64,000 nucleotides of DNA from Bryopsis sp. KO-2023 (GCA_030272585.1 BSYQ01000002.1:4030001-4094000), one strand, 5' to 3'. Positions 22,058 to 33,626 are shown, counted from the first letter of the stretch. The notes: a model not told the origin generated them from the sequence alone. Translations and numbers: made by a program.

Positions 22058-22886
22058 TTAAAGATCAATAATAACGAATGAAAAAAGATGATGAAAAGAA
22101 AAATGAATATAATTAATGGGATTTAGATTTCCTAGAGTATGCGCAAGCCTTTTGCAAGGTGGCAAGAGGTTGTAGCCGAATCCCAAGATCAAGTTTGAAG
22201 CACGGTCTTATGGATGAGAGCAAGAGTTGATTTAAACAGCTTCGCAACACAGCTTCGTCCAACACGGAGCAATCATTACTTTCTCGATAGGTGCCTTGCT
22301 CGATTAAGTTGTTCCGTGATTTTGGGAGCACCTTGAGACACGGCAAAAAGATTCTTTTTTTTCAACAGCCTTATTAAAACCGAGAAAATTGACCCAAGAG
22401 ATTAAAGGAGGTGCTTTGTGGGCCACAAACACCTTAAGGAATGGGAGTGACCTTAATATCGAATAAAACAGGCGGGAACACGCATCCACGCTTTGAGGGA
22501 GAAGGTACAAAGGGAGAAGTTTCCACAAGTTTCCCACAAGTTTGATTTTCTTATTTAAATGCTAACGTTAGATCCCAAGATACACTTTTATTTAAGCATA
22601 GTTTACCACACATAGTGATGGCGAAGGTGATCAATCACCACTGAAGGTTGTCGCGTAACCACCGGGCCACCTTTGCTAGAGAAACTAATCGTTGATAAAG
22701 ATAGGGAAAAAAATGTAGTTGTTTTGTTAAATAGAGCCGGATGAGTCGATCCGTGCAACAATAGTGATATGAATTTGTTCTCCTTGTCCGGTATTGTTCG
22801 AGAAAATTCTTCTATTTTGGAAGATCAATTGGTCAAAATGAAGTTCTGCGTAATCTTGGCTTTAGAGAGGCAGATAAGCTACGGTG

Positions 22887-23097
22887 AAGTGACGCTTATG
22901 TCATTAATGATACAGATTGGGAGTTAGATGATTTGTTGGATCAAGGTTTTAATGTTTTTCTATTTTGTGAGTACAACCGACTAGGACGATGGAGATATCT
23001 CGGCAAGGATTACAATCAATTGAAGCTCGACTTCAAATCGGAAAAACATGCTAAATTGAAGAGCAATTCAGACAGAAAGCGCTTACAAGTTTTTTGA
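22887..23097 (+). pseudogene. remnant of an unknown protein
   Basis: The open stretch reads VINDTDWELDDLLDQGF, then NVFLFCEYNRLGRWRYLG, and ends at a TGA (23095-23097). The same frame upstream of a TGA at 22884-22886 also looks coding (GQNEVLRNLGFREADKL), so a single nonsense change seems to split it. Function unknown. Confidence 0.3.
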
Positions 23098-23099
23098 GA

Positions 23100-24270
23100 C
23101 AACAAACCGAAAGGTTGAGGGAGCAGGAAAAAGAAATTAAAGAGTTACGATGCGCGTCTTTGGGAAAAGTTTGGGATGATTGAACCCCTACGAAATGCTC
23201 AAATAAATAAACATGACGAGTTGAAGCAAAAACGCAATAGTGCCACTTAGAATTCTTTTTCATCCTCCACACTGGAATATACAAAGCATGGGAGCGAGCT
23301 CACGGAATACCCCTTGAGCACCCAATTGGATTGTGGGTGATGGATATAGCATTACAACACTATAAATTTTAAGAGATGAAACTTTTGATCGTTGAACAAT
23401 AAGTGGAAAGTTGAAGATGCAGTGGCTCCCTTTTTTTATAGAATATGTATCAATCAACTACCCAACGACCATAGACCCGAGTTTCAAGAAAAAGTGCATT
23501 AACGCTTGCAAAGCATGCATGGAGTCATTGAGAAGGGCCACTTAGTCCGCAATAAGGAGACGTGCTTAAGAGAACGCTAATATACTAGCTCAGCGAAAAA
23601 AACAAGGCATCAATAAAAACCACTCCTACGTCTTTTCTTTTAGTTGAATTAAATGCTGAAAGAAATTCGCTCGATTGTTTATGGTCATCCCATTGTCGTG
23701 TGTCTAGACTCTTTGGCAAGCTTCAATAATCAGGTGCGTATTGAATTTTGGAATCAATCGGGTTGCTCGATTGCTTGGCTATTGTTTTGCAGGTAGGTGG
23801 ACGTTTGACATTCCAATTATTTCGGGCCAACATAACTTGACTGCAAACTAGTTATCATGCTGAAAGAGGAGGCATAAAGAAGCTCGGATAACTACCGTGA
23901 AAAACGAAAGGAATGCCATTCCCCATGCTCATTAAGGTCACTGTGGGGGGCAACATGCTCTACAAACAAGGTACCGGCTCACTCTAGAAGAGATCTCCTA
24001 CTTAAGACCGGTGCTCAATAGTATTGCAAAAAATTTGCGTCAAACGTTGCGGAGGCCTCGATTAGGACTTCTTCGAAACCTCCCCAAACCTTGTTGAAGA
24101 CCAAATCGTTGGCAGATGAAACCGTGGGGTATGTGGAAGAGGATTTCGTCCGATATGTAAAAACTGGGAAGCAAATAGGAAGGAGGTCCCAACAAGTCGC
24201 GTTTCAAGTGGCTGAACAAGGTGAGCTCTTAGAGGGTACCTATCATGTCATCTCTAGTCACATCACATAA
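23100..24270. other. no supported gene
   Basis: AT-rich sequence with short broken frames, part of the decayed block. Confidence 0.35.
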
Positions 24271-24277
24271 AGTGGAT

Positions 24278-24589
24278 AGGTCCTTTGATAGCTACTTAAT
24301 AGGTGCTATGAAAGTTTCGAACCTCTCGTATCTCTCTTGTTGGCATTGAATCTCTTTTCCAACACCATTATAATTTTTAAAGAAAAACATGTACGACGAT
24401 CTCACTAGGCGAGATTTTTCCAAGAATTATCAAAAAGCCTTCTATTCTGTTTGTCACTCAGTTGGACGTTTGACTATCGAAAGTTCGCCGAAACTAGTGT
24501 CCGAGTTACCAGATCTTACGAAATGTTTGTGGAAGGACCAAAACATAGAAAGATTTGACCCTGGAAAAGAAAGGAAAGGAGATTCGTAA
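24278..24589 (+). pseudogene. retroelement module A, first copy, with ORF start
   Basis: About 100 bp (from AGGTCCTTTGATAGCTACTT) is nearly identical to 33627 onward and leads in both places into a short ORF. Here the ORF is 24389-24589 with FSKNYQKAFYSV; at 33736 the counterpart reads FGENYQKALYPV. The conserved untranslated leader plus diverging ORF suggests two copies of the same element family. Confidence 0.5.
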
Positions 24590-24599
24590 GAAGGTAATC

Positions 24600-25630
24600 G
24601 GTTTCTTTACAGAAAACGTAAAAGAAAGAAAGAAGATTGCAAAACATAAAACAAGATTAAATCGTAACAAAGTCTGAATTCCTTGCTAACGGAATCTCTT
24701 CGAAGCTTCTAAAATTGAAAAGTGGAGTACATTAAATAGATCTCATTATGGAAAAACTAGAAGCCTACTCGTATAATGCCTGCAAAGTCATTACATGTCT
24801 AATGCATAAAAAAATGAAAGAAAATCATGGAAAGCGGGCCTCAAGGTGAAAGCTTGTGAGTTCATGCGGACGATGACCGGGATCGCCAAACCAACTCTAT
24901 CTTAGGAAACTTCTAGACAGGGGAAAAGCACCTTTGGTAGTCGCCGGAGAATCATTGCGAGGTTCCGTTTTTCGCCCTGTGCAGATTCTTAGAATCAAGA
25001 CGTGGAACAAAGGAAAAGGAAATCGTGTGTTATGCCGCTGCTTGATGAGATTCCCAAGATTAGAAATCAAGTGAGGGTCCTTGAATGATACAGGGCTCAA
25101 TACCACGTGAAAGATGCTTGGTATGAAGTTACGCCGGGGTCGAACGAGAACGGGACGCGACCAGTTCTCTTGTGCATAAGAAAGCCAAAGGAGAGACGAG
25201 GCAGAATTCTAGACCCAGCGGCGCTCGAAGGGGGTTGCGACGACTGTGACGGATTTACGTGGGGAGGGGCAGGAGCTGTAAAAGAGTCACGAACACGAAT
25301 CTTTTGTAACGACAAAACCCGCAACTTCGAAAAGCTTCCTACATTAGAAAGCTCTAGTGTGTCGTACGACAAAAGTGATTAATTCATCTTAGGTGCAAAA
25401 TATCTTTTCGCGACCTAAAGATATCAATAGTTTTTCTCCTTTCTTTTTTTAACAAATAAAGTGACCAAATAAGCTAGAAGAGCATCGAGCCATGGTGTGC
25501 AACGCAAATTGAACGAACAATTGACATTATAATTTTTTTTGAAGACTTCGGTGATAAAGATCCTTTCGGTGAAAACTAAAAAGGCCGTCGAGTATGGGAG
25601 GGCGCTTAGGGTAGTCATGTTACGATACTG
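24600..25630. other. no supported gene
   Basis: Short frames on both strands, including a 91-codon overlap pair near 25107-25382 that has no supporting feature. Confidence 0.35.
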
Positions 25631-25641
25631 GGACAAGACAC

Positions 25642-26053
25642 CAGTCATGGGCTGCACAGGACAGACCCCTGTCCTGTGCATCGCACAGGACAGGGTTCTG
25701 TGCAGGTTCTGTGCACCCTGTGCTGTCCTGTCCTGTGCAGCGGAATTGCACAGGCCAGAACAGCACAGACTGTCTGTTCTGTGAACAGGGTCAGACCTGT
25801 GCTGCACAGGTGCACAGACCTGCACAGCACAGCACAGACCTGCACAGAATCTGCACAGAACTGCACAGAATCTGCACAGATTTTGCACAGAATCTGCACA
25901 GAACTGCACAGAAACTGCATAGAAACTGCACAGACCCTGTCTGTGCTGTGCTGTACAGGTCTGTGCACCTGTGCAGCACAGGTCTGACCCTGTGCACAGA
26001 ACAGACAGTCTGTTCTGTCCTGTCCTGTGCACAGAGGTCTCAGCCCATGTCTG
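25642..26053. mobile_element. hAT-type MITE, 412 bp (copy 1)
   Basis: Termini CAGTCATGGGCTG and CAGCCCATGTCTG form a 13-bp inverted repeat with one mismatch. The flanks are an exact 8-bp duplication, CAAGACAC (25634-25641 and 26054-26061). An 8-bp duplication and CA-starting termini are typical of the hAT superfamily. The interior is made almost entirely of TGCACAG, CTGTGCA and related words arranged in nested palindromes. It produces long but spurious Cys/Gln-rich frames on both strands. No transposase. Confidence 0.88.
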
Positions 26054-27080
26054 CAAGACACCACTCGCTTGTTTTGTCTCCGAAGAAGAATAATATGTAA
26101 AAGAAAAGGGGTCAATTTTTTGGTGATAAGAATAGCTTGAACGAAAGTTACATCGTTACGAAGCGGGCGACAAGAAATGGAATGCTCCATAAGCTGATCG
26201 TGTCAAGCACAATTAAAACCGAAGGCAACTTACACCAAGGTAGAACGGACTTCCTTGAAGATATTTGTGCTCTATTCCCGTTACAATCATGCCTTGCAAC
26301 CGCACTTTTCTTGTTGCCTTGAAACTCATTTCTTCTGTTTTGCTTGGCCGGTGAGGTTGCCGTCTCAAGCTGTTGTGATGAGCTATTTAAAGAGCAATCA
26401 GACGCCGTTTGAAGTTTTTTACACACAATGGATCTATCCTCACCAAGCAGTTGATATGACAATGGATGTAACTAAGAGAACCACGCGCTAAATCGTGAGC
26501 CAAAGTTTTTCAAAGGGATTCACTTGATAGTCGATACGATACATTAAGAAGCCCACAATAGTTGTTCCACGTCATATTATCGCGATAAGCACCTAGAAAT
26601 AGAGAGCTCCACGCTAGCGGAGCGAATGAACTGATAAATTGATCAAATAAAGGAAGAGGGAAAACATATTTTTAAAGACGGTAAAAGAGCAGAAGTCATC
26701 TTGAATAGTACTAGGTAATTGAAATGACCCGTTCCTTCCATATATATACTAAAAATACTTGTATTGTAAAACTCTATTCGTTTTGCGAAGGTCTGTTGGC
26801 ACTCTGTATGCGATTGTACCTATAGTATACGTAAGCCTTAAATTTGACATGATTATTCCTATAAGAGCCCGCTACAAAGTCTTAAACCAATATATGGCAG
26901 CAGAAGTCTCAACTAGATTAATTTAGACCATAAAAAGACCATGTCTGCGGATATTTCGAAAACGATCATATGGAGACTAGGCTTCACTAGACGAATGAGG
27001 GGTGGCATCCAAAACGGGGCCACCACAAGGACCAATGGGGAAATCGATGGCTCTTCCTCTGTGACTAAAAGAATTGCAAG

Positions 27081-27342
27081 TACTGTAATACGCAAATCTT
27101 TCACATTGCTCTGGGATCGCTAGTCTTTTTTTTCGCCTACCTTATTTTCGTTTCCAAAGATGGGCACGAAAATAACGTAGGCGCGGAAATAAAGCAGGCG
27201 CGTGAATGGGTGTAATCTGTAGCTACATACTTGCGTACTTGCGTTACTTGCGTAACAGCCCTTTTTTTTCGCCTACCTTATTTTCGTGCTTTGATCCGCG
27301 CGCGAAAATAAGGTAACGCGAAAAGATTTGCGTATTACAGTA
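27081..27342. mobile_element. palindromic MITE with TA duplication (first of an abutting pair)
   Basis: Starts TACTGTAATACGCAAATCTT and ends with its reverse complement (AAGATTTGCGTATTACAGTA). The flanking TA is shared with the next element at 27341-27342. The interior holds TTTTTTTCGCCTACCTTATT twice and inverted CGAAAATAA words. TA target and ACTGTAAT termini suggest a Tc1/mariner-type source. Confidence 0.8.
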
Positions 27343-27594
27343 CTGTAATTTCACGTTTTTTCGCGGGTTCTCATTTTCGCTTGGCCAAAAAAACGCCAAA
27401 TTAGAAAACGCCAACTATAGGTTTTTGAAGCGAAGGGAAGGGTGTTGTACGCAACGTAGCGAACTACTAGCAAGCCCAAGAATGAGAAGTTAAGCGGGTG
27501 ACCATTTTCGCTATCGTGAGCGAATCGCGAAGTTGAAAAACGCGAACTTTTCGACAGCGGAAAGCGTCCCACGAAAAAATGTGAAATTACAGTA
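27341..27594. mobile_element. second palindromic MITE, sharing TA with the first
   Basis: Starts TACTGTAATTTCACGTTTTT and ends AAAAATGTGAAATTACAGTA, its imperfect reverse complement. The outer eight bases match the first element but the rest of the terminal repeat differs, so it is a related but distinct family. It inserted at, or next to, the TA of the first. Confidence 0.8.
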
Positions 27595-27599
27595 TTGGC

Positions 27600-28780
27600 T
27601 TCTTTCTTTGGGATTTGTAAGAATTTTATAGGGCCGGTTGCTATGTCTTACTCCACAATAGAAAGTTGGCAGTCTAGGCCTCGATTAAAAGTCTGAAAGT
27701 CAAGGAAGATAAAACAAGGGAAGAAAACCAAAGAAAGAGATTTTGGTTGTTCACTATGTTAGGTTAACTCTAGGAGAAGAGTTTAGTAAAGGGTTAGGTG
27801 GGAAATTTGCCGTTTGTTTGTAAAAAGAGTCCTTATGTATATTCAATAGTACATTATTCGGCTTTCCAGGATTCCTTTTAGTCGATAATTTTCAGCTTTT
27901 TGTTTTCATGTAAAGATAAAGATATATTGAAATAAAATTTTCTAGTTCAAAGGGCATTAGTGTACCCTGGGGTACTGCAATTGGGAGGAGGGTGTTCGAC
28001 ATAAGTCTGAAACGTGCCTACTATCATACTTCCTTGTTAACAAGAAAAAAGAAAAAATAACGACGAGGAGAGCCTGGTTGGATTCTGAGAATGCAAAGCT
28101 CAATAACAAAATACGAATAAATATGTGGATTATAATGATAGTAAATGATAACAAATCTCGATAAAAAATTATTAATATAACAAAATCAGTTAGTACTTTT
28201 CATTCAAAGCTTTGTTGATGGATGGTTTAAAAAAACATTGGCCTTGTTTTTACGGCCTCATGGGATAGTTAAAGGTCGACACATGGGTAAGAAGCATTTC
28301 CAGTTGGCTGGCACCTCTGGGTTTCCTAAACCAGAGTGCTTGTTACGACTATACATGACTATTTTGTCATAAGTCTCATGTACATCATGGAAACATGGTA
28401 TCCTGGGGATGATTTTTTGTATTCAATCCCAGTATACGATCGAGACTTTGTGCTGCTCCCCCCAGAAAAATTGCAAGAGGGCTCTTGTTTCGCAAGAGAA
28501 TAAGATTTAGTGTGGTGTGCAAGTAGGACACTTCATCGTCCTTTCTTGAATGCCAGAGCATCGAGCGTACCGTGGAATTATCAGCTCTACACCAAACACG
28601 AATCTTGTTATCGTAGTTCTTTGATTCCTTTGCCAGTTTTATTTCAAGATATGAGATTAAAAAATAAAACAAAAGTATTTACCCGGATTGGCGGAGTTCA
28701 TTGGCGCCCGAGATGCGGGCGGAGTGTGTGGGGTGGGAGGTATGGACCTCCGCCTTGTTTAATGCCTCCTGCATCCCTTG
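27600..28780. other. no supported gene
   Basis: AT-rich unique sequence with no long frames; poly-A and poly-T tracts only. Confidence 0.35.
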
Positions 28781-28788
28781 CGTGTGAC

Positions 28789-29200
28789 CAGTCATGGGCT
28801 GCACAGGACAGACCCCTGTCCTGTGCATCGCACAGGACAGGGTTCTGTGCAGGTTCTGTGCACCCTGTGCTGTCCTGTCCTGTGCAGCGGAATTGCACAG
28901 GCCAGGACAGAACAGACTGTCTGTTCTGTGCACAGGGTCAGACCTGTGCTGCACAGGTGCACAGACCTGCACAGCACAGCACAGAACTGCACAGAATCTG
29001 CACAGAACTGCACAGAATCTGCACAGATTTTGCACAGAATCTGCACAGAACTGCACAGAAACTGCACAGATTTTGCACAGACCCTGTCTGTGCTGTGCTG
29101 TACAGGTCTGTGCACCTGTGCAACACAGGTCTGACCCTGTGCACAGAACAGACAGTCTGTTCTGTCCTGTCCTGTGCACAGAGGTCTCAGCCCATGTCTG
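28789..29200. mobile_element. hAT-type MITE, 412 bp (copy 2)
   Basis: Same orientation, same length and nearly the same sequence as copy 1, with the same termini. It has its own exact 8-bp duplication, CGTGTGAC (28781-28788 and 29201-29208). Different duplications at the two sites prove independent insertions rather than a segmental duplication. The few differences between copies point to recent movement. Confidence 0.9.
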
Positions 29201-29209
29201 CGTGTGACG

Positions 29210-30400
29210 AGTATTCAATCTGTTTTGTAGGCTCCCCCCATAGAACAAATGGTCTTGATAAGGTTCGATTGGTTGACCCCCCATGAATTACGGCGCTCCC
29301 TCTAGTAGATTGCTTTATGCTTCGCTCAAACCTTGGATTTATCGCTAAAGAATTGGGCGGTATTGCAGACGCAAGCTCAATACGACGGACATTACATGGA
29401 ACAATGATTGTACTACAGACACAGCTGCACCTTTAAGTTCATCACCCGACGGGGTGTTTTCTACCAAAGTGTTGCAGTGCATGCGCTACACAGAGGTAGT
29501 ATCGTATTTTTTGTGCTTCAGGCAACAAATTACATGGGCCAATGATGAACAACAGGCGTCACGAGAAGTGGGGCGCTCGAAAGGAGGTTCGAGCAGATTA
29601 AAGGGTTTTGTCAAAATCAAAAAAAAAAAAAGGCCATGCAATGATCGGAAGCCCACAGTTCTACTATGCACCCCTCCAATCTCGTCAAGCCAGAATCGAT
29701 TGGGTAACCGGTGAGGAACAACGATTGTGGCGATTGGATGTTGTACACACGCCGGCTATTCAAGGGTATTGTCATATTGACAAAAGCAATTCTCTTCCTA
29801 GCCAACGCCTACAATTGGTGGAACGGTACATTCACATCGAATGACTCTATCCAAATGGACATCAACTTTAACAAGATATATAGGTTCCCCCGAAGAAATC
29901 CATGCATTCCATCAAACCACCACTCAATTCAACAGATGCCATCATTAGTACACTCTATAAATGCTATTTTTCTTTCTAAAAGTGACAAGATTGCTCTATA
30001 TTGCGTTAGTATACAATGTTCTCTAGGATTATATTTTGTGTTTGTTCCTCTGATTAACTTATTTCATCAAGAATTGTTTGAACGAATATTTACACACAGA
30101 ATGCATGTTTGTGTTTGATTGACTATTCAATCTCTCTTGAGTTTTGCCTAGGGTGTTCAACGCATCTGGCGTTGCGTGGTTACGTGTTCTTGTTGTGTCT
30201 CAAATTCGTTTTTACTTTTATAAATGTTCAGGGTTTTCTATGCAACACATATGAAAAAATTGATTTTCCCTTGAAAAAATATCCTTGCATTTGTTATTTA
30301 TGAGTAATCGAATACACGGATATAGGAAGAAATGGGTTTTTTTAGTGAATATGTGCATACGAATGTTGAAAAAAAAGCAAAACAAAACAACATATTTTTC
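29210..30400. other. no supported gene
   Basis: Short frames only; one at 29711-30118 (plus, 135 codons) has mixed composition but no domain, start context or partner to support it. Confidence 0.3.
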
Positions 30401-30417
30401 GAGTTCCTAGAGAAAAG

Positions 30418-30924
30418 ATGTATCGGTTGACTAATCAAGCTCCCGGCCGAGTTGGTCCAAGGCGGGTTCGCCATCCAAAATCCAGAGGTACCCGGATCGC
30501 GATGGCGGGTTTGTTACCCCTTCATGTCCGCCTGGTCGATTTGTCATACTTCGGAACTCTGGGGAAGTTTATCGATGGTTGGTCGGAGCTAGGACGTTTG
30601 GGCGACGCGAAAGGAAACGCGAAAGGAAACGGGTTGGCTTACCCTAGCTCTTGCGGTTCCGCGAAGGACGATCCATTGGGCGGGGCTGCCAGCGGCGGCG
30701 TGTCGCGCATCTCCAGGTTTGTCGTCAAAAAGAATCGTCGCTGGGTAGCGAAATCAACTTCATTAAGGTTTACGGGTTTTGCTAATTCGTTGGCGGTAGC
30801 AATGCCATATATTCGTTTGAGTACAATTTACAGTTACTTGGGGGGTCGTAATTGGAATCAAGCTAGAAGACACGAAAGCAAGTTCCTTTTGTCGGAAATA
30901 GATCGCATCGAAAAAAAACTCTAA
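30418..30924 (+). CDS. hypothetical basic protein, 168 codons
   Basis: ATG at 30418 to TAA at 30922-30924, the longest simple-start frame in the AT-rich block apart from low-complexity and module-C frames. It is Arg/Gly-rich at the N-terminus (GRVGPRRVRHPKSRGTRIA), has a short internal repeat GDAKGNAKGN and ends in a Lys/Arg-rich helix (ESKFLLSEIDRIEKKL). Its GC content is visibly higher than the flanks. Overall basic charge would suit nucleic-acid binding, such as a Gag-type or accessory protein, but no motif proves it. Confidence 0.35.
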   Translation: MYRLTNQAPGRVGPRRVRHPKSRGTRIAMAGLLPLHVRLVDLSYFGTLGKFIDGWSELGRLGDAKGNAKGNGLAYPSSCGSAKDDPLGGAASGGVSRISRFVVKKNRRWVAKSTSLRFTGFANSLAVAMPYIRLSTIYSYLGGRNWNQARRHESKFLLSEIDRIEKKL

Positions 30925-31336
30925 GTTTATCGTTTTCGGACGCTTGGGTAGATAATCCAAGAATATCTTTTTTGAAATAAGGTAGTTGTGCAAAGAGAAA
31001 GAAGAAAAACATCATGATGGACCGTAAGGTTGCAATTCCGTCTGATGATGGAGACGGAGTTCTTCTTGTGAGGCCTGATAAGCTGTTGTGGTCGAATGCG
31101 CATCACTCCACAATTTCTATGGGCAACTAATACGTAAGCATTGAACTCTTTGCTTGTCGATCTGGATTGTTGCTCATTGTTTTTCATGGAGAGTGAGGTG
31201 ATGGACTCTCTCTCTCTCTCTATCTGGCATTGATATTCTTATGATTAGATGCAGCAGCCTCCAACCTCCTCGTGCATCATAGCGTCGAAACTGTTTTAAA
31301 CGGCGTGAATCACTGATTGAAGATGACTATCTGTGT

Positions 31337-31633
31337 GTGTACCAAAGATATGTCAGCTTGACTACGCAAGAAGCAATAGCTTGTCGAGTCGTGACGGCTC
31401 CAGGATCAAAGACACTTTTTAGGTGCTTCTTCAAAAATTGCGGTATTAGTATCGGTAGAAGGACTTCGACCCACTTAGGAGAAGCGAGTGTAATTAAGAT
31501 CAGCGGAGCCCAAGAGATTTTAATCAAAAATTTTAGAGCCGGTGGAGTGGGCTTTAAAAATCGAAGTGAATTAGATGTTGAACAAGACATGCAAGCATCC
31601 GCTCTTGGGTTATCACTGATAACTTATCAGTGA
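31337..31633 (+). pseudogene. retroelement module B, first copy (98-codon frame)
   Basis: The segment 31366-31600 is repeated, diverged, at 34557-34760. The frame here reads AIACRVVTAPGSKTLFRCFF and KISGAQEILIKNFRAGGVGF. The second copy is broken by indels. It lies directly upstream of a gag-like frame, so it is probably the N-terminal part of the same decayed Gag. Confidence 0.35.
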
Positions 31634-31946
31634 TAACTTATCACGGGAAAATTGGATTCACGAGCCAGTACCTTATTTTGGACGGAAGCTTTGCATTGAT
31701 TTAACTTCTCTTCCCGAGGGCCGGTATGGATTTAAATACGCCTCTTGCTTGATCGATTTGGCTTCTCGTTTTTTCTCTAAAAACGAGGTCAAGGAGATCA
31801 GCCAGAGGGAAAACGAAGCAGCGAAAGCATACGCCGAGCGGTTTGTGTACTTACATGGGCAGGCAGAGCCGGGTTCTAAAGCCAGGTTCCTCTGGTACTG
31901 GGTCCGAGGACTGAAAGGCAATTACGCCAAGCAGGCTCTTATGTAG
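31623..31946 (+). pseudogene. LTR-retrotransposon Gag fragment
   Basis: 107 open codons. The C-terminal half reads ENEAAKAYAERFVYLHGQAE, then a run of about 20 residues with RFLWYWVRGLKGNYAKQAL. This matches the Gag signature of Ty3/Gypsy-like elements, in which a Tyr/Phe-containing helix is followed by F(L/V)RGLK. It ends at a TAG. A 16-bp tandem duplication near 31612-31645 puts it out of frame with the preceding module B frame, which would explain why the two are separate today. Confidence 0.55.
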
Positions 31947-31999
31947 GCTCTAGACAGCTGGGAAGAAGCGAAAGAGGCACCTCTAAAAATAGAGAGGGC

Positions 32000-32660
32000 C
32001 GAGAAGTTTCGTGATTCTCTTTTCTGTTCGCGATAGTTCTTCTTCTACAGTGGCCAAGGAATTTGTGAAATATGTTCTCCCCGAGTTTCCATGTTTATCG
32101 AAAGTATTTTACAGATCGAGGGTCCGACAAATTTTTTGGGTCGTTCAATGAGATGTTATCCTCCATACGGATATGTTAATGCCCGATGTCTCACGTTCAT
32201 GTGTATTCCGTATATTCTGTTGATGTAGATGGTTCAAAGAAATTTGAACAATATAGGAGCACTGTGGAATGAGGTTGATCGTGATGAAAAAAGGTTCGCC
32301 GGATGCTATTTGAATGAGGAAGAAGTGCAACAATTTAAAGACCCGCACATCTGAAACGTTTGACGACCAACAAAAGCAAATGGGAGAAAGAGCACGATCA
32401 TGATATACACTTGCAAGCATTTCGCAATATAGTGAGAGGGAAGGGGTACGCCTTTTAAATCCCACAGATCCAATCAGAACAACCAAAGCTCAATCCGGAA
32501 AAGGAAAGCTCAGGGGGCCTGGGAGGATCTCGACATGGACACCGAGTGGATATCGGAGGAGAAAGACATGGTGAGTGAACGATAAAATTTGTGCTAGTAG
32601 ACTTTTTTATAATGCGTAACTTTTTGTGCCCTGCTTGAATTAGTGAGATACACGACCGTC
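32000..32660. other. decayed element sequence
   Basis: Follows the gag-like fragment; frames are broken and no domain is recognisable. Confidence 0.3.
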
Positions 32661-32667
32661 GTGAAGG

Positions 32668-32830
32668 GGTTATAACAAGGTCAGGATCCGAAACTTTCTT
32701 ACTCCTATCGAGAAAAAAGGGATGCCTCCAACCAATCCAAATCTATAGTGTATTGACTTATTTCCGCTACTTCCTTAATATATCGGCTTCATGCAAGCGT
32801 TTTGATACATTGTCCATAACAAGCCTACAA
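32668..32830 (+). repeat. retroelement module C, first copy
   Basis: Diverged copy of 35389-35550. It shares GTTATAACAAGGTC, GGATCCGAAAC and AATATATCGGCTT. Both copies translate to VITRSGSET and NISA...KRFDT, so this was coding sequence in the source element. Confidence 0.6.
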
Positions 32831-33339
32831 ACCGATTCGACCTCCATAAAAGAAGAGCTTTTGGAGAAAACCAGTCTTTGATATTGGTATAGAAGATGAA
32901 ATTATCTTAGAAGAGTTAGTTACTATTGAAAAAATGAAAAGATCGACCTCAAAAGGCTTAGTAAAATAATACCAGAGTTATTATCTTATTAAAAAACTGA
33001 AAAGCTTTGGTTTCTGGCCTTGTTGTGGATAACGCGAACTAGTCGCATATGATCGTTCACTTTCATCTGAACAAACTACTCCATCACTAAAGAGGGGGAA
33101 GTTACGATAATAGAGCTCCAGAAAGAGTGGACAACATGATAGAACACATCCCAATTACCAATCACATCACATGGCACAACCACGTCCATCGAACAAATAA
33201 ACGGAAACGCCACCACGTTTCGTGTACACCATTTTTAACTTGAGTTTGTTGTATTGCACACCATGTGCAGTTGATGACCTAACAACCCATATTGTCAAAA
33301 GAGGAATTGCTTTAGACACGAAACAAGCATGAACGGCCC

Positions 33340-33430
33340 GTAAAGATAATCGGACTTCTTCCGTTCGCAATGATTCTTGGGACCGATGCTTTCTTGAAAT
33401 GTAAGATGATTTTGGATTTGCTAAGGCAAT
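33340..33430 (+). pseudogene. retropepsin-type aspartic protease C-terminal remnant
   Basis: The frame reads KIIGLLPFAMILGTDAFLKC and then KMILDL. The ILG-x-D-x-L signature with a following hydrophobic strand is the conserved C-terminal motif of retropepsin-like proteases in Ty3/Gypsy elements. The catalytic DTGA segment is not recoverable nearby, so this is a remnant. Its place downstream of the gag-like frame matches the gag-pro order. Confidence 0.5.
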
Positions 33431-33626
33431 GCCTATAGGTGGGACAAGGCTGTTCCAAAACTTCCTTTCCTCTGATATTATCTGATATTAAAGACCGAAA
33501 AAAATTAAATTCAGAACGGGGTCACCATTAAACCGAGGTGAACCGATAATGAATCATCTCATTAGTTAGTTTCCGCTCTTTAGTTTTATCTCTAGGTGAT
33601 TTGAAAGCAACCGAATGAGGGCTGAT

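Noticed and set aside
25424..26190. Long Cys/Gln-rich reading frames (up to 210 codons) over the first hAT MITE
   Set aside because: They are translations of the TGCACAG lattice, exist on both strands and in all frames, and run across the MITE ends.
28510..29286. 258-codon frame over the second hAT MITE
   Set aside because: Same low-complexity artefact; the non-repetitive flanks show no domain.
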